Assembly (NCBI GenBank): GCA_022567875.1
Contig: JADFGB010000085.1
Location: forward strand, 1 to 5,978
Reading direction: 5' to 3'
DNA length: 5,978 bases
Origin: Bacteroidota bacterium
GTDB lineage: Bacteria > Bacteroidota > Ignavibacteria > Ignavibacteriales > Ignavibacteriaceae
Below the pieces are notes generated by a model. That model did not search any database. It saw only the letters and a program-made list of their open reading frames with translations, and was not told the origin of the DNA. Positions within the stretch are counted from its first letter, which is position 1. Each line of letters opens with the position of its first letter. The position numbers and the translations under genes were made by a program. Positions 1-5,635 of the stretch are shown here, in pieces.

Positions 1-105
1 GATCTGGCCGGGCCGCACACGCTGCCCGGTTCCGAAGCGGCGGCGGAGCGCATCGCCCGCGCAGTTCGCGACGGCGAAAAGATCGTCATTTACGGCGACT
101 ACGAT
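1..105. other. GC-rich foreign segment at the left edge (probable chimeric join)
   Basis: Bases 1-100 contain 69 G or C, while bases 121-180 contain 16 of 60 (27%), like the rest of the window. The change falls near 95-105, within the codons for the invariant RecJ motif YGDYDVDG. Before it codons end mostly in G or C (GCC, CGC, GGC, GTC); after it they end mostly in A or T (GAT, GTT, GGA, ACT). The reading frame is kept. The simplest reading is an assembly or amplification chimera between two recJ genes that share a short identical stretch. A real homologous recombination event is possible but less likely. Confidence 0.8.
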
Positions 106-1569
106 GTTGACGGAACTTGTTCTACTGCAGTGCTCTATTTATTCTTAAAAGAATTAGGAGCTAAAGTTGATTATTATATTCCCCAAAGAATTTCAGAAGG
201 ATACGGTTTATCAAAAATCGGGTTTGATAATATTAATAAAAATGGTACTTCGCTTATAATTGCTGTTGACTGCGGAATAACGTCAGTTGAAGAAACAGAT
301 TATGCAAACAGTCTCGGTATGGATTTAATTATATGCGATCATCATCTGCCGAAAGATAAATTACCCAATGCATTTGCTATACTCGATCCAATTAAACCAA
401 ATTGCAAATATCCTTTCAAATATTTATCAGGAGCAGGTATAGCTTTTAAACTTATTCAAGGTGTTTCTGAGCGAATAGGCAAAAAGGACCTACCTTTTAA
501 ATTATTAGATTTGGTTGCACTTGCAGCTACTGCGGATATTGTTCAGCTTACTGGTGAAAACAGAGTTTTAGTCAGAGCTGGTATTGAAAATATAAACAAC
601 AATCCGAGACCAGGAATTAAAGCTCTTATTCAATCATGTAAAATAACACCGGGTAATTTAAGCTCGGGTCAAATTGTGTTTACTATTGCTCCAAGAATAA
701 ATGCTGCCGGTAGAATGGGAGATGCAAAAAGAGCGGTTGATTTATTTGTTACAGATAATTTTGAAACGGCTCAGGAATATGCCTCTGTTTTAGAAAATGA
801 AAATTGTAAAAGACGTAAAATTGATGAAACAACACTTAATGATGCACTAAAGTTAGTTGAAAACGAATTAGACTTAAATGTTGATATTCCGATTGTTCTT
901 CATCAAGACAATTGGCATCCTGGGGTAATCGGTATTGTTGCCTCAAGACTTGTAGAAAAGTATTATAGACCGACTATCATGCTTACAACAATTAACGGAG
1001 TTGCAAAAGGATCGGCAAGAAGCATATCTAATTTTAATATTTATAATGCACTTGAAAAATGTGAAGATGTACTTCTTCAATTTGGAGGACATAAAGCTGC
1101 GGCAGGATTAGAACTTGAGATTGATAAAATAAATGAATTTAAAAAGCTGTTTAATAAAGTTGTAAAAGAATCTTTGAGCGAAGAAGAACTTTCTAGGGAG
1201 ATTGATATAGATTCCAATTTAAAATTTTCGGAAATTACACCTAAGTTCTTAAGAATTCTTGAGCAGTTTACACCTTTTGGTCCCAAAAATATGCGGCCTG
1301 TATTTCTTTCTGAAAAAGTACAAACTGCTTTTTATCCCAGGATAGTTGGAAAAAATCATTTACTGGTTTGTTTTAAGCAGACAGGTGCAAAGAGAGTTTT
1401 TGATGCTATAGGTTTTGGTTTAGGTGAAAAATTTGATATAGTAAAAAATAATCAAAATCTTTTGGATATAGTTTTTACAATCGACAAAACAACGAGAAAC
1501 GGAAATACTTTTCCGCAGTTAAGAATAAAAGATTTAAAAATTAGCAATGGTAATTTACAGGAGTATTAA
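1..1569 (+). CDS. recJ: Single-stranded-DNA-specific 5'-3' exonuclease RecJ (5' end missing)
   Basis: RecJ is a DHH-family exonuclease that degrades single-stranded DNA 5'-3' in RecF-pathway recombination and in mismatch and base-excision repair. The frame is open from base 1, so the gene runs off the left edge; 522 codons are present, and the family is usually about 560-580 residues. A GTG at 130 is not the start, because catalytic motif I, DYDVDG, lies upstream at codons 33-38. Other motifs seen: VDCGIT (codons 89-94), CDHH (112-115), GAGIAFK (144-150), ATADIV (176-181), and the DHHA1 nucleic-acid-binding motif GGHKAAAGLE (362-371). A C-terminal OB-like domain follows. The stop lies 2 bases before yebC, suggesting cotranscription. 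Codons 1 to about 34 are very GC-rich and the rest AT-rich. The protein reads smoothly across the switch, but the first ~100 bases probably come from another organism's recJ. Family identification is very secure. Confidence 0.96.
   Translation, partial: DLAGPHTLPGSEAAAERIARAVRDGEKIVIYGDYDVDGTCSTAVLYLFLKELGAKVDYYIPQRISEGYGLSKIGFDNINKNGTSLIIAVDCGITSVEETDYANSLGMDLIICDHHLPKDKLPNAFAILDPIKPNCKYPFKYLSGAGIAFKLIQGVSERIGKKDLPFKLLDLVALAATADIVQLTGENRVLVRAGIENINNNPRPGIKALIQSCKITPGNLSSGQIVFTIAPRINAAGRMGDAKRAVDLFVTDNFETAQEYASVLENENCKRRKIDETTLNDALKLVENELDLNVDIPIVLHQDNWHPGVIGIVASRLVEKYYRPTIMLTTINGVAKGSARSISNFNIYNALEKCEDVLLQFGGHKAAAGLELEIDKINEFKKLFNKVVKESLSEEELSREIDIDSNLKFSEITPKFLRILEQFTPFGPKNMRPVFLSEKVQTAFYPRIVGKNHLLVCFKQTGAKRVFDAIGFGLGEKFDIVKNNQNLLDIVFTIDKTTRNGNTFPQLRIKDLKISNGNLQEY
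1558..1563 (+). promoter_or_regulatory. Shine-Dalgarno site for yebC inside the recJ 3' end
   Basis: CAGGAG lies 8 bases before the ATG at 1572 and overlaps the last recJ codons. It supports the ATG start and suggests translation of yebC from a shared transcript with recJ. Confidence 0.7.
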
Positions 1570-1571
1570 AA

Positions 1572-2303
1572 ATGTCAGGTCATTCAAAGTGGGCTACAAC
1601 TAAAAGAAAAAAAGCTGTAATAGATGCTAAAAGAGGTAAAATATTTACTAAATTAAATAAAGAAATAACTATTGCTGCAAAAAGCGGCGGAGGTGATGTT
1701 GCAGGTAATCCAAGATTAAGACTTGCAATTGATAATGCTAAAGCTGCAAACATGCCTCAGGATAATATTGAAAGGGCAATTAAAAAGGCAACCGGGGAGT
1801 TAGAAGGGGTTACATATAAAGAATTTATGTATGAAGGCTATGCACCAGGGGGTATAGCAATACTTATTGAAGTTGCTACTGATAATAAAAATAGAACCGT
1901 TGCAGAAGTAAGACACATTTTTAGTAAAGCAGGAGGAAGTATGGGAGAAACCGGTTCTGTTGCTTGGATGTTTGAACATAAAGGTGTAATTACAATGCCA
2001 GTGCAAGGTAAAACAGAAGAGGAAATTTTAGAGCTTGTAATGGATGACGGTGCCGAGGATTTAGAAATAGACGAAGAATTTATTGAAGTAGTTACACCGC
2101 TTGAAGCATTTGAAAATGTAAGAAAAAAACTTGTTGATTCAGGGCTTGAAGTTGAAAATGCTTCCCTCCAATGGATTGCAAAAAACTCAGTAAAAGTTGA
2201 AGGAGAATCTTCAGAAAAAGTTGTAAATTTGATAGAAGATTTGGAAGATAATGACGATGTTCAAAATGTTTACTCAAATGCGAATTTTGAAGAAGTAGAG
2301 TAA
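1572..2303 (+). CDS. yebC: YebC/PmpR/TACO1 family protein
   Basis: This is a full-length member (243 residues; the family is about 240-250) of the YebC/TACO1 family. The N-terminus MSGHSKWATTKRKKAVIDAK is the hallmark (typically MSGHSKWxxIKxxK). Further family motifs include GGGDVAGNPRLRLAIDNAKA (about 39-58), MPQDNIERAIKKATG (61-75), YEGYAPGGIAILIE (87-100), TDNKNRTVAEVRHIFSKAGG (103-122) and VAWMFEHKG (130-138). The acidic C-terminus is normal. Members were long annotated as DNA-binding regulators (PmpR). Work on mitochondrial TACO1 and on bacterial YebC points to a role in translation, helping ribosomes through difficult sequences such as polyproline. The role in this organism is not visible from sequence. 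Position next to ruvC-ruvA is a widespread arrangement. An AGGAG ribosome site sits 8 bases upstream. The gene ends before a palindromic repeat that may act as its terminator. Confidence 0.96.
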   Translation: MSGHSKWATTKRKKAVIDAKRGKIFTKLNKEITIAAKSGGGDVAGNPRLRLAIDNAKAANMPQDNIERAIKKATGELEGVTYKEFMYEGYAPGGIAILIEVATDNKNRTVAEVRHIFSKAGGSMGETGSVAWMFEHKGVITMPVQGKTEEEILELVMDDGAEDLEIDEEFIEVVTPLEAFENVRKKLVDSGLEVENASLQWIAKNSVKVEGESSEKVVNLIEDLEDNDDVQNVYSNANFEEVE

Positions 2304-2315
2304 TATTTATTTGCC

Positions 2316-2376
2316 ATTCCGAACCTGCCTGACGGTAGGCAGGTCTGCCTAACAGTAGATATGTTTATTTCGGAAT
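2316..2376. repeat. Nested palindromic (REP-like) repeat element between yebC and ruvC
   Basis: An outer perfect 8-bp inverted repeat, ATTCCGAA (2316-2323) and TTCGGAAT (2369-2376), encloses a perfect 7-bp inverted repeat, CCTGCCT (2324-2330) and AGGCAGG (2337-2343), around a 6-base spacer. Within it two degenerate 20-bp units lie in tandem, starting CTGCCTGACGGTAG at 2325 and CTGCCTAACAGTAG at 2345, with 15 of 20 positions matching. AGGCAG at 2337 and CTGCCT at 2345 form another overlapping palindrome. The element is followed by a T-rich stretch (CTTTCTTT, 2377-2384), so the transcript could fold and slow or end transcription after yebC. The GC-rich core contrasts with the surroundings. It resembles dispersed intergenic repeats with CATTCCGAA...TTCGGAATCT ends, but copy number cannot be judged from one window. 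Confidence 0.75.
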
Positions 2377-2381
2377 CTTTC

Positions 2382-2416
2382 TTTACACTTGCTTTAAAAT
2401 GCTATAAAAATATTAT
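2382..2416 (+). promoter_or_regulatory. Possible promoter for ruvC-ruvA
   Basis: Two overlapping sigma-70-like arrangements are visible. One is TTTACA (2382-2387) with TATAAA (2403-2408), spacer 15. The other is TTGCTT (2389-2394) with TATTAT (2411-2416), spacer 16. Neither is ideal and the DNA is generally AT-rich. The location, after the palindrome and about 25 bases before the ruvC start, is sensible. Confidence 0.3.
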
Positions 2417-2439
2417 TACTCCATAATCAAGGATAATGA

Positions 2440-2976
2440 ATGATAATACTAGGTGTAGACCCAGGCTCTAATTTTACAGGTTATGCTGTAATAAAAAATG
2501 ATAAAAATATTATCACGCGTATTACAAGCGGAGTGATTAAACTTCCTACGGTTAAATCACTTTCACAAAAGCTTGAAATAATTTACGATGGTTTAATCGA
2601 AATTATAAAAAAATACCCTCCTGACGAATTTGTTATTGAAACAGCTTTTTACGGAAAAAATGTACAGTCAACATTAAAATTAGGCTATGTAAGAGGAGTA
2701 TCAATGCTTGCAGCCGCTCATAATAAAGTTCCTGTTAATGAATATTCTCCCCGCGAAATAAAGAAAGCAGTTGTCGGCAACGGTGCAGCAGCAAAAGAAC
2801 AGGTAAATTACATGGTGAAAAATATTTTAAAACTTGATGAAAAAATGAAACACGATGAAAGCGATGCGCTTGCAATTGCTTTATGTCATATTTTTAAAAT
2901 GAAATCTCCTACAAAAAAAAGCGGCAGTTGGAAAGCATTTGTAGAAGCATTTCCAGAGAGAGTAATAAATCCATAA
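2440..2976 (+). CDS. ruvC: Crossover junction endodeoxyribonuclease RuvC
   Basis: RuvC is the Holliday-junction resolvase. It works as a dimer with RuvAB and cuts two opposing strands symmetrically to finish recombination and fork repair. The 178-residue length is normal (E. coli 173). The RNase H-like fold and all four catalytic acids are visible: Asp7 in IILGVDPGSNFTGY, Glu67 in FVIETAFYGKN, and Asp139 and Asp142 in KHDESDALAIALCH. These match E. coli D7, E66, D138 and D141. The region GYVRGV (82-87) corresponds to the family's LGxARG segment. The start is supported by AAGGA at 2429-2433, 6 bases before the ATG. ruvA begins 14 bases after the stop, so the two are very probably cotranscribed. 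The C-terminal ~25 residues are basic and aromatic and less conserved, which is usual. Confidence 0.97.
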   Translation: MIILGVDPGSNFTGYAVIKNDKNIITRITSGVIKLPTVKSLSQKLEIIYDGLIEIIKKYPPDEFVIETAFYGKNVQSTLKLGYVRGVSMLAAAHNKVPVNEYSPREIKKAVVGNGAAAKEQVNYMVKNILKLDEKMKHDESDALAIALCHIFKMKSPTKKSGSWKAFVEAFPERVINP

Positions 2977-2990
2977 AATAGATAAAAAAA

Positions 2991-3572
2991 ATGATAGGCT
3001 ATTTAACAGGTAAAATAATTTCTTTAAAACCCACTCATTTAATTCTTGATGTAAACGGTGTGGGATATTCAGTTCACATATCTTTAACAACATTTGAGGA
3101 GATTACAAGTAAAGAAATTGTTTCTTTGTTTATTTATACGAATGTTAAAGAAGACTCAATTAAGCTTTACGGTTTTTTTACCGAACCTGAGAAACAAATG
3201 TTTGATCTTCTTATTTCTGTAAGCGGTGTGGGACCTAAAATTGCTTTAAGTATTTTATCGGGAATAAGAGTGGACGATTTAAGATTCGCCCTTCAGTCCG
3301 GTGATATTAGCAGAATAGTTTCCGTACCGGGAATAGGTAAAAAAACAGCAGAGCGCCTTACTCTGGAATTAAGAAATAAAGTTGCAGATATTGTTGAACT
3401 TGAAGGAAGCACCCCTGCTTCAAGTATAAGAACAGAAGCAGTTTCTGCTTTATCTACTCTTGGTTATAATTTTAAACAAGCCGAAGAATCTGTAAGAAAA
3501 ATATTGACAGAAAAACCAGATATTGATATTGAAGAATTATTGAAAGAAGCACTTTCTAATTTAAGTAAGTAA
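2991..3572 (+). CDS. ruvA: Holliday junction branch migration complex subunit RuvA
   Basis: RuvA binds the four-way junction as a tetramer and loads the RuvB motor for branch migration. The 193-residue length is normal. Domain I (OB-fold, about 1-64) begins MIGYLTGKI and contains DVNGVGYSVH. The acidic pin that keeps strands apart at the junction is Glu54-Asp55 in VKEDSIKLYGF. Domain II carries two helix-hairpin-helix motifs, VSGVGPKIALSILSG (77-91) and VPGIGKKTAERLTLELR (112-128). After a flexible linker (about 133-147), domain III (149-193), which contacts RuvB, runs VSALSTLGYNFKQAEESVRK to the end. There is no strong ribosome site before the ATG; translation may follow from ruvC 14 bases upstream. 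ruvB is not in this window. A second, diverged copy of domain III occurs downstream at 4099-4236. Confidence 0.97.
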   Translation: MIGYLTGKIISLKPTHLILDVNGVGYSVHISLTTFEEITSKEIVSLFIYTNVKEDSIKLYGFFTEPEKQMFDLLISVSGVGPKIALSILSGIRVDDLRFALQSGDISRIVSVPGIGKKTAERLTLELRNKVADIVELEGSTPASSIRTEAVSALSTLGYNFKQAEESVRKILTEKPDIDIEELLKEALSNLSK

Positions 3573-3605
3573 ATCTTTTTAAGAGGCAGATATTTTTAAT
3601 ACAAT

Positions 3606-3618
3606 GGAGGGTAAATTG
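3606..3618 (+). promoter_or_regulatory. Ribosome binding site that selects a TTG start
   Basis: GGAGGG (3606-3611) overlaps the upstream ATG at 3604 and lies 4 bases before an in-frame TTG at 3616. Nothing similar sits at proper distance before the ATG itself: the only AG-rich stretch, AAGAGGC, lies about 15 bases upstream. Starting at TTG also gives a cleaner signal peptide beginning (M)KLFKILIFF. Initiation at TTG is therefore preferred. Confidence 0.6.
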
Positions 3619-4098
3619 AAATTATTTAAAATCTTAATATTCTTTTCCATTTTTTTGCTCAATGTATATCCTCAGACAAAAAACAAACTTCCTAAATTTG
3701 ATGTAAATATAGGAATTGGAAAAGTGGGTGGTTTAAGAATGGGTGGCAGAATTTTATTCAGTAAACATTTCTCTTTTGAAACTTCCATCGGCAGACCTAT
3801 AACACTGTTTATTATTCCTTCTAAAAATGGAATGAATTTATCATTTGGTATGAATTTTCATTTATTAGATAAAAAGAATTTTACTCTCAGTTTTATTGGT
3901 GCCTTTACAGATGCAGCAACAGACAAATTAAAGTTAACTTATTTATCACCCACAGTGGGGGTAATGATTTTAAATAAAAAAGGTGGGCACTTTTTTATGC
4001 GGATCGGTCCTTACGCCGAGTCTTTTTCATCAGATTTTTTCGGAAGAAATGTAAATTTAGGTGTGAATATAGATTTGGGTTATAATTTTGTTTTTTAA
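3616..4098 (+). CDS. Small exported protein, probable outer-membrane beta-barrel, function unknown
   Basis: I do not recognise a named family. Read from the TTG at 3616 the product is 160 residues (164 if the ATG at 3604 is used). The N-terminus is a classic Sec signal peptide: Lys-Leu-Phe-Lys, then a hydrophobic run ILIFFSIFLLNVY, with likely cleavage near PQ-TKNK. No lipobox cysteine is present. The mature part is about 140 residues of alternating polar/hydrophobic short strands rich in Gly, Phe and aromatic residues (for example FDVNIGIGKVGGLRMGGRIL and SFGMNFHLL). It ends GYNFVF, and a terminal Phe is typical of outer-membrane barrels recognised by the BAM complex. The predicted place is therefore the outer membrane of a diderm. 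It lies 43 bases after ruvA on the same strand. There is no clear functional link to recombination. The stop is immediately followed in the same frame by a RuvA tail remnant, hinting that this gene arrived by rearrangement. Confidence 0.65.
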   Translation: MKLFKILIFFSIFLLNVYPQTKNKLPKFDVNIGIGKVGGLRMGGRILFSKHFSFETSIGRPITLFIIPSKNGMNLSFGMNFHLLDKKNFTLSFIGAFTDAATDKLKLTYLSPTVGVMILNKKGGHFFMRIGPYAESFSSDFFGRNVNLGVNIDLGYNFVF

Positions 4099-4236
4099 AA
4101 GAAAGTTTCCACTTTAACAACTTTAGGGTATAAGTCAAAATCATCAGAGAGAGTTGTAATGGAAATACTAAATTCCAACCCTGAATTATCTCTTGAAGAA
4201 CTAATTAAAAAAATACTCCGAAAATTAAATAAATAA
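4099..4236 (+). pseudogene. Orphan fragment of a second ruvA: C-terminal domain III only
   Basis: Reading on from the previous gene's stop in the same frame gives 45 codons ending in TAA at 4234-4236. They start KKVSTLTTLGYKSKSSERVV and continue MEILNSNPELSLEELIKKIL. They align without gaps to RuvA residues 149-193 (VSALSTLGYNFKQAEESVRK and on). By my count 20 of 45 residues are identical, both end at the same position, and there are many conservative changes. DNA identity in the first 31 bases is about 22/31. There is no plausible start codon or ribosome site and no OB or HhH domain, so it is unlikely to be an independent gene. The intact frame and matched stop suggest it diverged as part of a functional ruvA, possibly a related organism's or the former resident copy. 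If the stop at 4096 were read through, it would be fused to the barrel protein. Confidence 0.8.
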
Positions 4237-4249
4237 AATTTTAAAAGTA

Positions 4250-4280
4250 TTGACTTAAAAAAAATATAGTATTAGTTTAG
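4250..4280 (+). promoter_or_regulatory. Probable promoter of the leader-hom-metY unit
   Basis: TTGACT (4250-4255) is a good -35-like hexamer in otherwise A/T sequence. Downstream, TAGTTTAG (4273-4280) matches the Bacteroidota -7 consensus TAnnTTTG at 5 of 6 defined positions, 20 bases after TTG, a spacing typical for that group. A sigma-70 -10 candidate at conventional spacing is weaker. Transcription would begin only a few bases before the leader ORF at 4294. Confidence 0.45.
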
Positions 4281-4293
4281 CACCACTTAAAAA

Positions 4294-4386
4294 ATGAATT
4301 ATAAAGTTTTAACATATAGCCCAATGTGTACAATGATGTGTATGGCAATGACAACACTAATTCCAAAGGTGATTTCTGGGTTATAA
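4294..4386 (+). CDS. Putative 30-residue Met/Cys/Thr-rich regulatory leader peptide
   Basis: A short ORF starts at ATG 4294 and ends at TAA 4384. Its middle (residues 11-21) reads MCTMMCMAMTT: five Met, two Cys and three Thr in eleven codons. It begins MNYKVLTYSP and ends LIPKVISGL. It sits between a promoter-like sequence and a strong intrinsic terminator, upstream of homoserine dehydrogenase and metY, whose pathways make methionine and threonine. That is the standard layout of ribosome-mediated attenuation, in which scarce charged tRNA stalls the ribosome on the regulatory codons. No Shine-Dalgarno site is visible and the leader start would be near the transcript end, so translation is unproven. 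The peptide itself is not expected to have a function. The alternative is a chance ORF in a 257-base non-coding gap. Confidence 0.55.
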   Translation: MNYKVLTYSPMCTMMCMAMTTLIPKVISGL

Positions 4387-4425
4387 TTAAATATAAATAT
4401 TTAGAATATAAAAACCGACTTCATC
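4368..4425 (+). promoter_or_regulatory. Possible antiterminator pairing of a transcription attenuator
   Basis: Folded by hand, 4368-4382 can pair with 4413-4425, the 5' arm of the terminator. GGUGA (4368-4372) pairs with UCAUC (4421-4425), UC (4375-4376) with GA (4417-4418), and GGUU (4379-4382) with AACC (4413-4416). This excludes the terminator. The same UGGGUU (4377-4382) could instead pair with AGCCCA (4318-4323) just before the regulatory codons. A ribosome at the leader stop (4384) would cover 4368-4382 and leave the terminator free. A ribosome stalled on the Met codons would leave it exposed and block AGCCCA. The pairings are short and include a G-U pair and bulges; no energies were computed. 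Confidence 0.4.
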
Positions 4426-4444
4426 TTGAAGCCGGTTTTTTTTT
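4411..4444 (+). terminator. Rho-independent terminator upstream of hom
   Basis: The stem AAAACCG-A-CTTCA (4411-4423) pairs with TGAAG-C-CGGTTTT (4427-4439) around a TCT loop, with one A/C mismatch. A run of nine T extends to 4444. The A-rich 5' flank makes it potentially bidirectional. It lies 24 bases after the leader stop and 49 bases before the hom start, so it is either the attenuator of the hom operon or simply the end of the ruvA-side transcript. Its place downstream of a promoter-like sequence and leader ORF favours attenuation. Confidence 0.85.
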
Positions 4445-4493
4445 GCTTAAATCTAAACTGAAAACAAAAAAGTAATTAGATAATGAATTAAAT

Positions 4494-5597
4494 ATGAACA
4501 TATCAATCGAATCAGATAAAATTACTATAGAGACTTTATATAAACAGATATCCGTTTTTTTAGTTGGACCCGGGCGTGTAGGCAGCCGTCTGTTAAAACA
4601 AATTGACAGCCAGGCTTCTAATTTGAAAAAAAGAGTATCTATAGAAATTAAAATTATTGCTATTGCTGATACTAAAAAAATGCTCTTTGATCCAAAAGGA
4701 ATTAATACAGCCAACTGGGAAGAAAATTTATTACGGTCACCAAATAAAACTAACCTTGACTTATTTATAAACAATATGGTTTCATTACCTGTACATAATA
4801 AAGTTTTTATTGATTGCACTGCAAGTGATGAAGTAGTTGAGAAATATAAATCAGTTCTTGAAAATGGGATCTCAATTGTAACTCCAAATAAAAAATCAAA
4901 CTCTAGGGATTATAAGTTTTATGAAGATATAAGAAGGATTACAAAAGAACAAAAAGTTAATTTTTTATATGAAACAAATGTAGGTGCAGCACTTCCGATA
5001 ATCGGGACAATAAAAGATCTTGTAAACTGTGGGGATGAAATAATAGAAATTAAAGGAATACTTTCGGGTGCGTTAAGTTACATTTTTAATTCATTTGTAA
5101 ATGGAAAACCTTTTAGTGAGATTGTAAAAGATGCTAAGGAAAAAGGATACACTGAACCTGACCCTAGAGAAGATCTGAATGGACTTGATGTAGCAAGAAA
5201 GTTGTTAATTCTTTCAAGAGAAATAGGAATGAAAATAGAGTTAAATGATATTGAAGTTGAAAGTTTAGTGCCTAAAGAAATTGAAACAAACAGCTCTGTG
5301 GATAGATTTTTTGAAGAACTAAAAGTTTATGATAAATATTTTGAAGCAAAAAGAAATGAAGCTTTAAAAAAAGGGAAAGTACTTAAATATGTTGCAACCT
5401 TAAATAATGAAAAAATTAAAGCAGGTCTTGAAGAAATTGATAAGGGGCATTCTTTAAATAGTCTGACAGGTAGCGATAATATCATTTACATTAAAACCAA
5501 ATTATATAAAAAACATCCTCTAGTAATTAAAGGACCTGGTGCCGGAGCTGATGTAACAGCTGCCGGAATTTTGTCCGATTTAATAAAAGTTTTTTAA
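4494..5597 (+). CDS. hom: Homoserine dehydrogenase, stand-alone ThrA/MetL-type catalytic domain
   Basis: The enzyme reduces aspartate-4-semialdehyde to homoserine with NAD(P)H in the cytoplasm, the branch point to threonine and methionine. It has 367 residues. The Rossmann nucleotide-binding loop is VFLVGPGRVGSRLL (21-34). The catalytic core shows TPNKKS (130-135, with the active-site lysine region), ETNVGAALPIIGTI (160-173), GILSGALSYIFN (188-199), and the signature YTEPDPREDLNGLDVARKL (219-237), which holds the substrate-binding acids. The C-terminus GPGAGADVTAAGI (347-359) closes the nucleotide domain. The motifs most resemble the dehydrogenase half of bifunctional aspartokinase-homoserine dehydrogenases. 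Here the kinase is absent (stops lie upstream) and there is no C-terminal ACT domain. Threonine feedback through those domains is thus not expected, and transcriptional attenuation at 4294-4444 may provide control. The start has no clear Shine-Dalgarno. metY follows after 50 bases. Confidence 0.94.
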   Translation: MNISIESDKITIETLYKQISVFLVGPGRVGSRLLKQIDSQASNLKKRVSIEIKIIAIADTKKMLFDPKGINTANWEENLLRSPNKTNLDLFINNMVSLPVHNKVFIDCTASDEVVEKYKSVLENGISIVTPNKKSNSRDYKFYEDIRRITKEQKVNFLYETNVGAALPIIGTIKDLVNCGDEIIEIKGILSGALSYIFNSFVNGKPFSEIVKDAKEKGYTEPDPREDLNGLDVARKLLILSREIGMKIELNDIEVESLVPKEIETNSSVDRFFEELKVYDKYFEAKRNEALKKGKVLKYVATLNNEKIKAGLEEIDKGHSLNSLTGSDNIIYIKTKLYKKHPLVIKGPGAGADVTAAGILSDLIKVF

Positions 5598-5635
5598 AAA
5601 AATATCTCAGCTTAATTATATATCAATAATAATAT

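Noticed and set aside
1..4. GATC at the first bases as a cloning-site boundary
   Set aside because: A four-base match at an edge is weak evidence, GATC occurs elsewhere in the window, and the right end shows no matching site.
130..132. GTG as the start codon of recJ
   Set aside because: The frame is open upstream to base 1 and the essential DYDVDG motif is encoded at 97-114, so the true start is outside the window.
2092..2277. Minus-strand open frames inside yebC, recJ and ruvC/ruvA (for example 1077-1286, 1800-2006, 2092-2277, 2881-3093)
   Set aside because: They lie opposite conserved genes, have compositions expected of antisense translation of AT-rich DNA, and lack ribosome sites.
2325..2358. 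CRISPR-like direct repeats
   Set aside because: There are only two degenerate 20-bp units with no spacers between them, and no cas genes nearby; they belong to a palindromic repeat.
4237..4493. SAM or other known riboswitch in the hom leader
   Set aside because: The leader before the terminator is short and AT-rich, and I could not find the conserved GC-rich multi-helix junction of SAM-I or a recognisable SAM-II pseudoknot core. The coding leader explains the region better.
4421..4819. 132-codon open frame on the - strand
   Set aside because: It overlaps the well-supported hom gene and the terminator, starts within hom and shows no recognisable protein features; it is a shadow frame.
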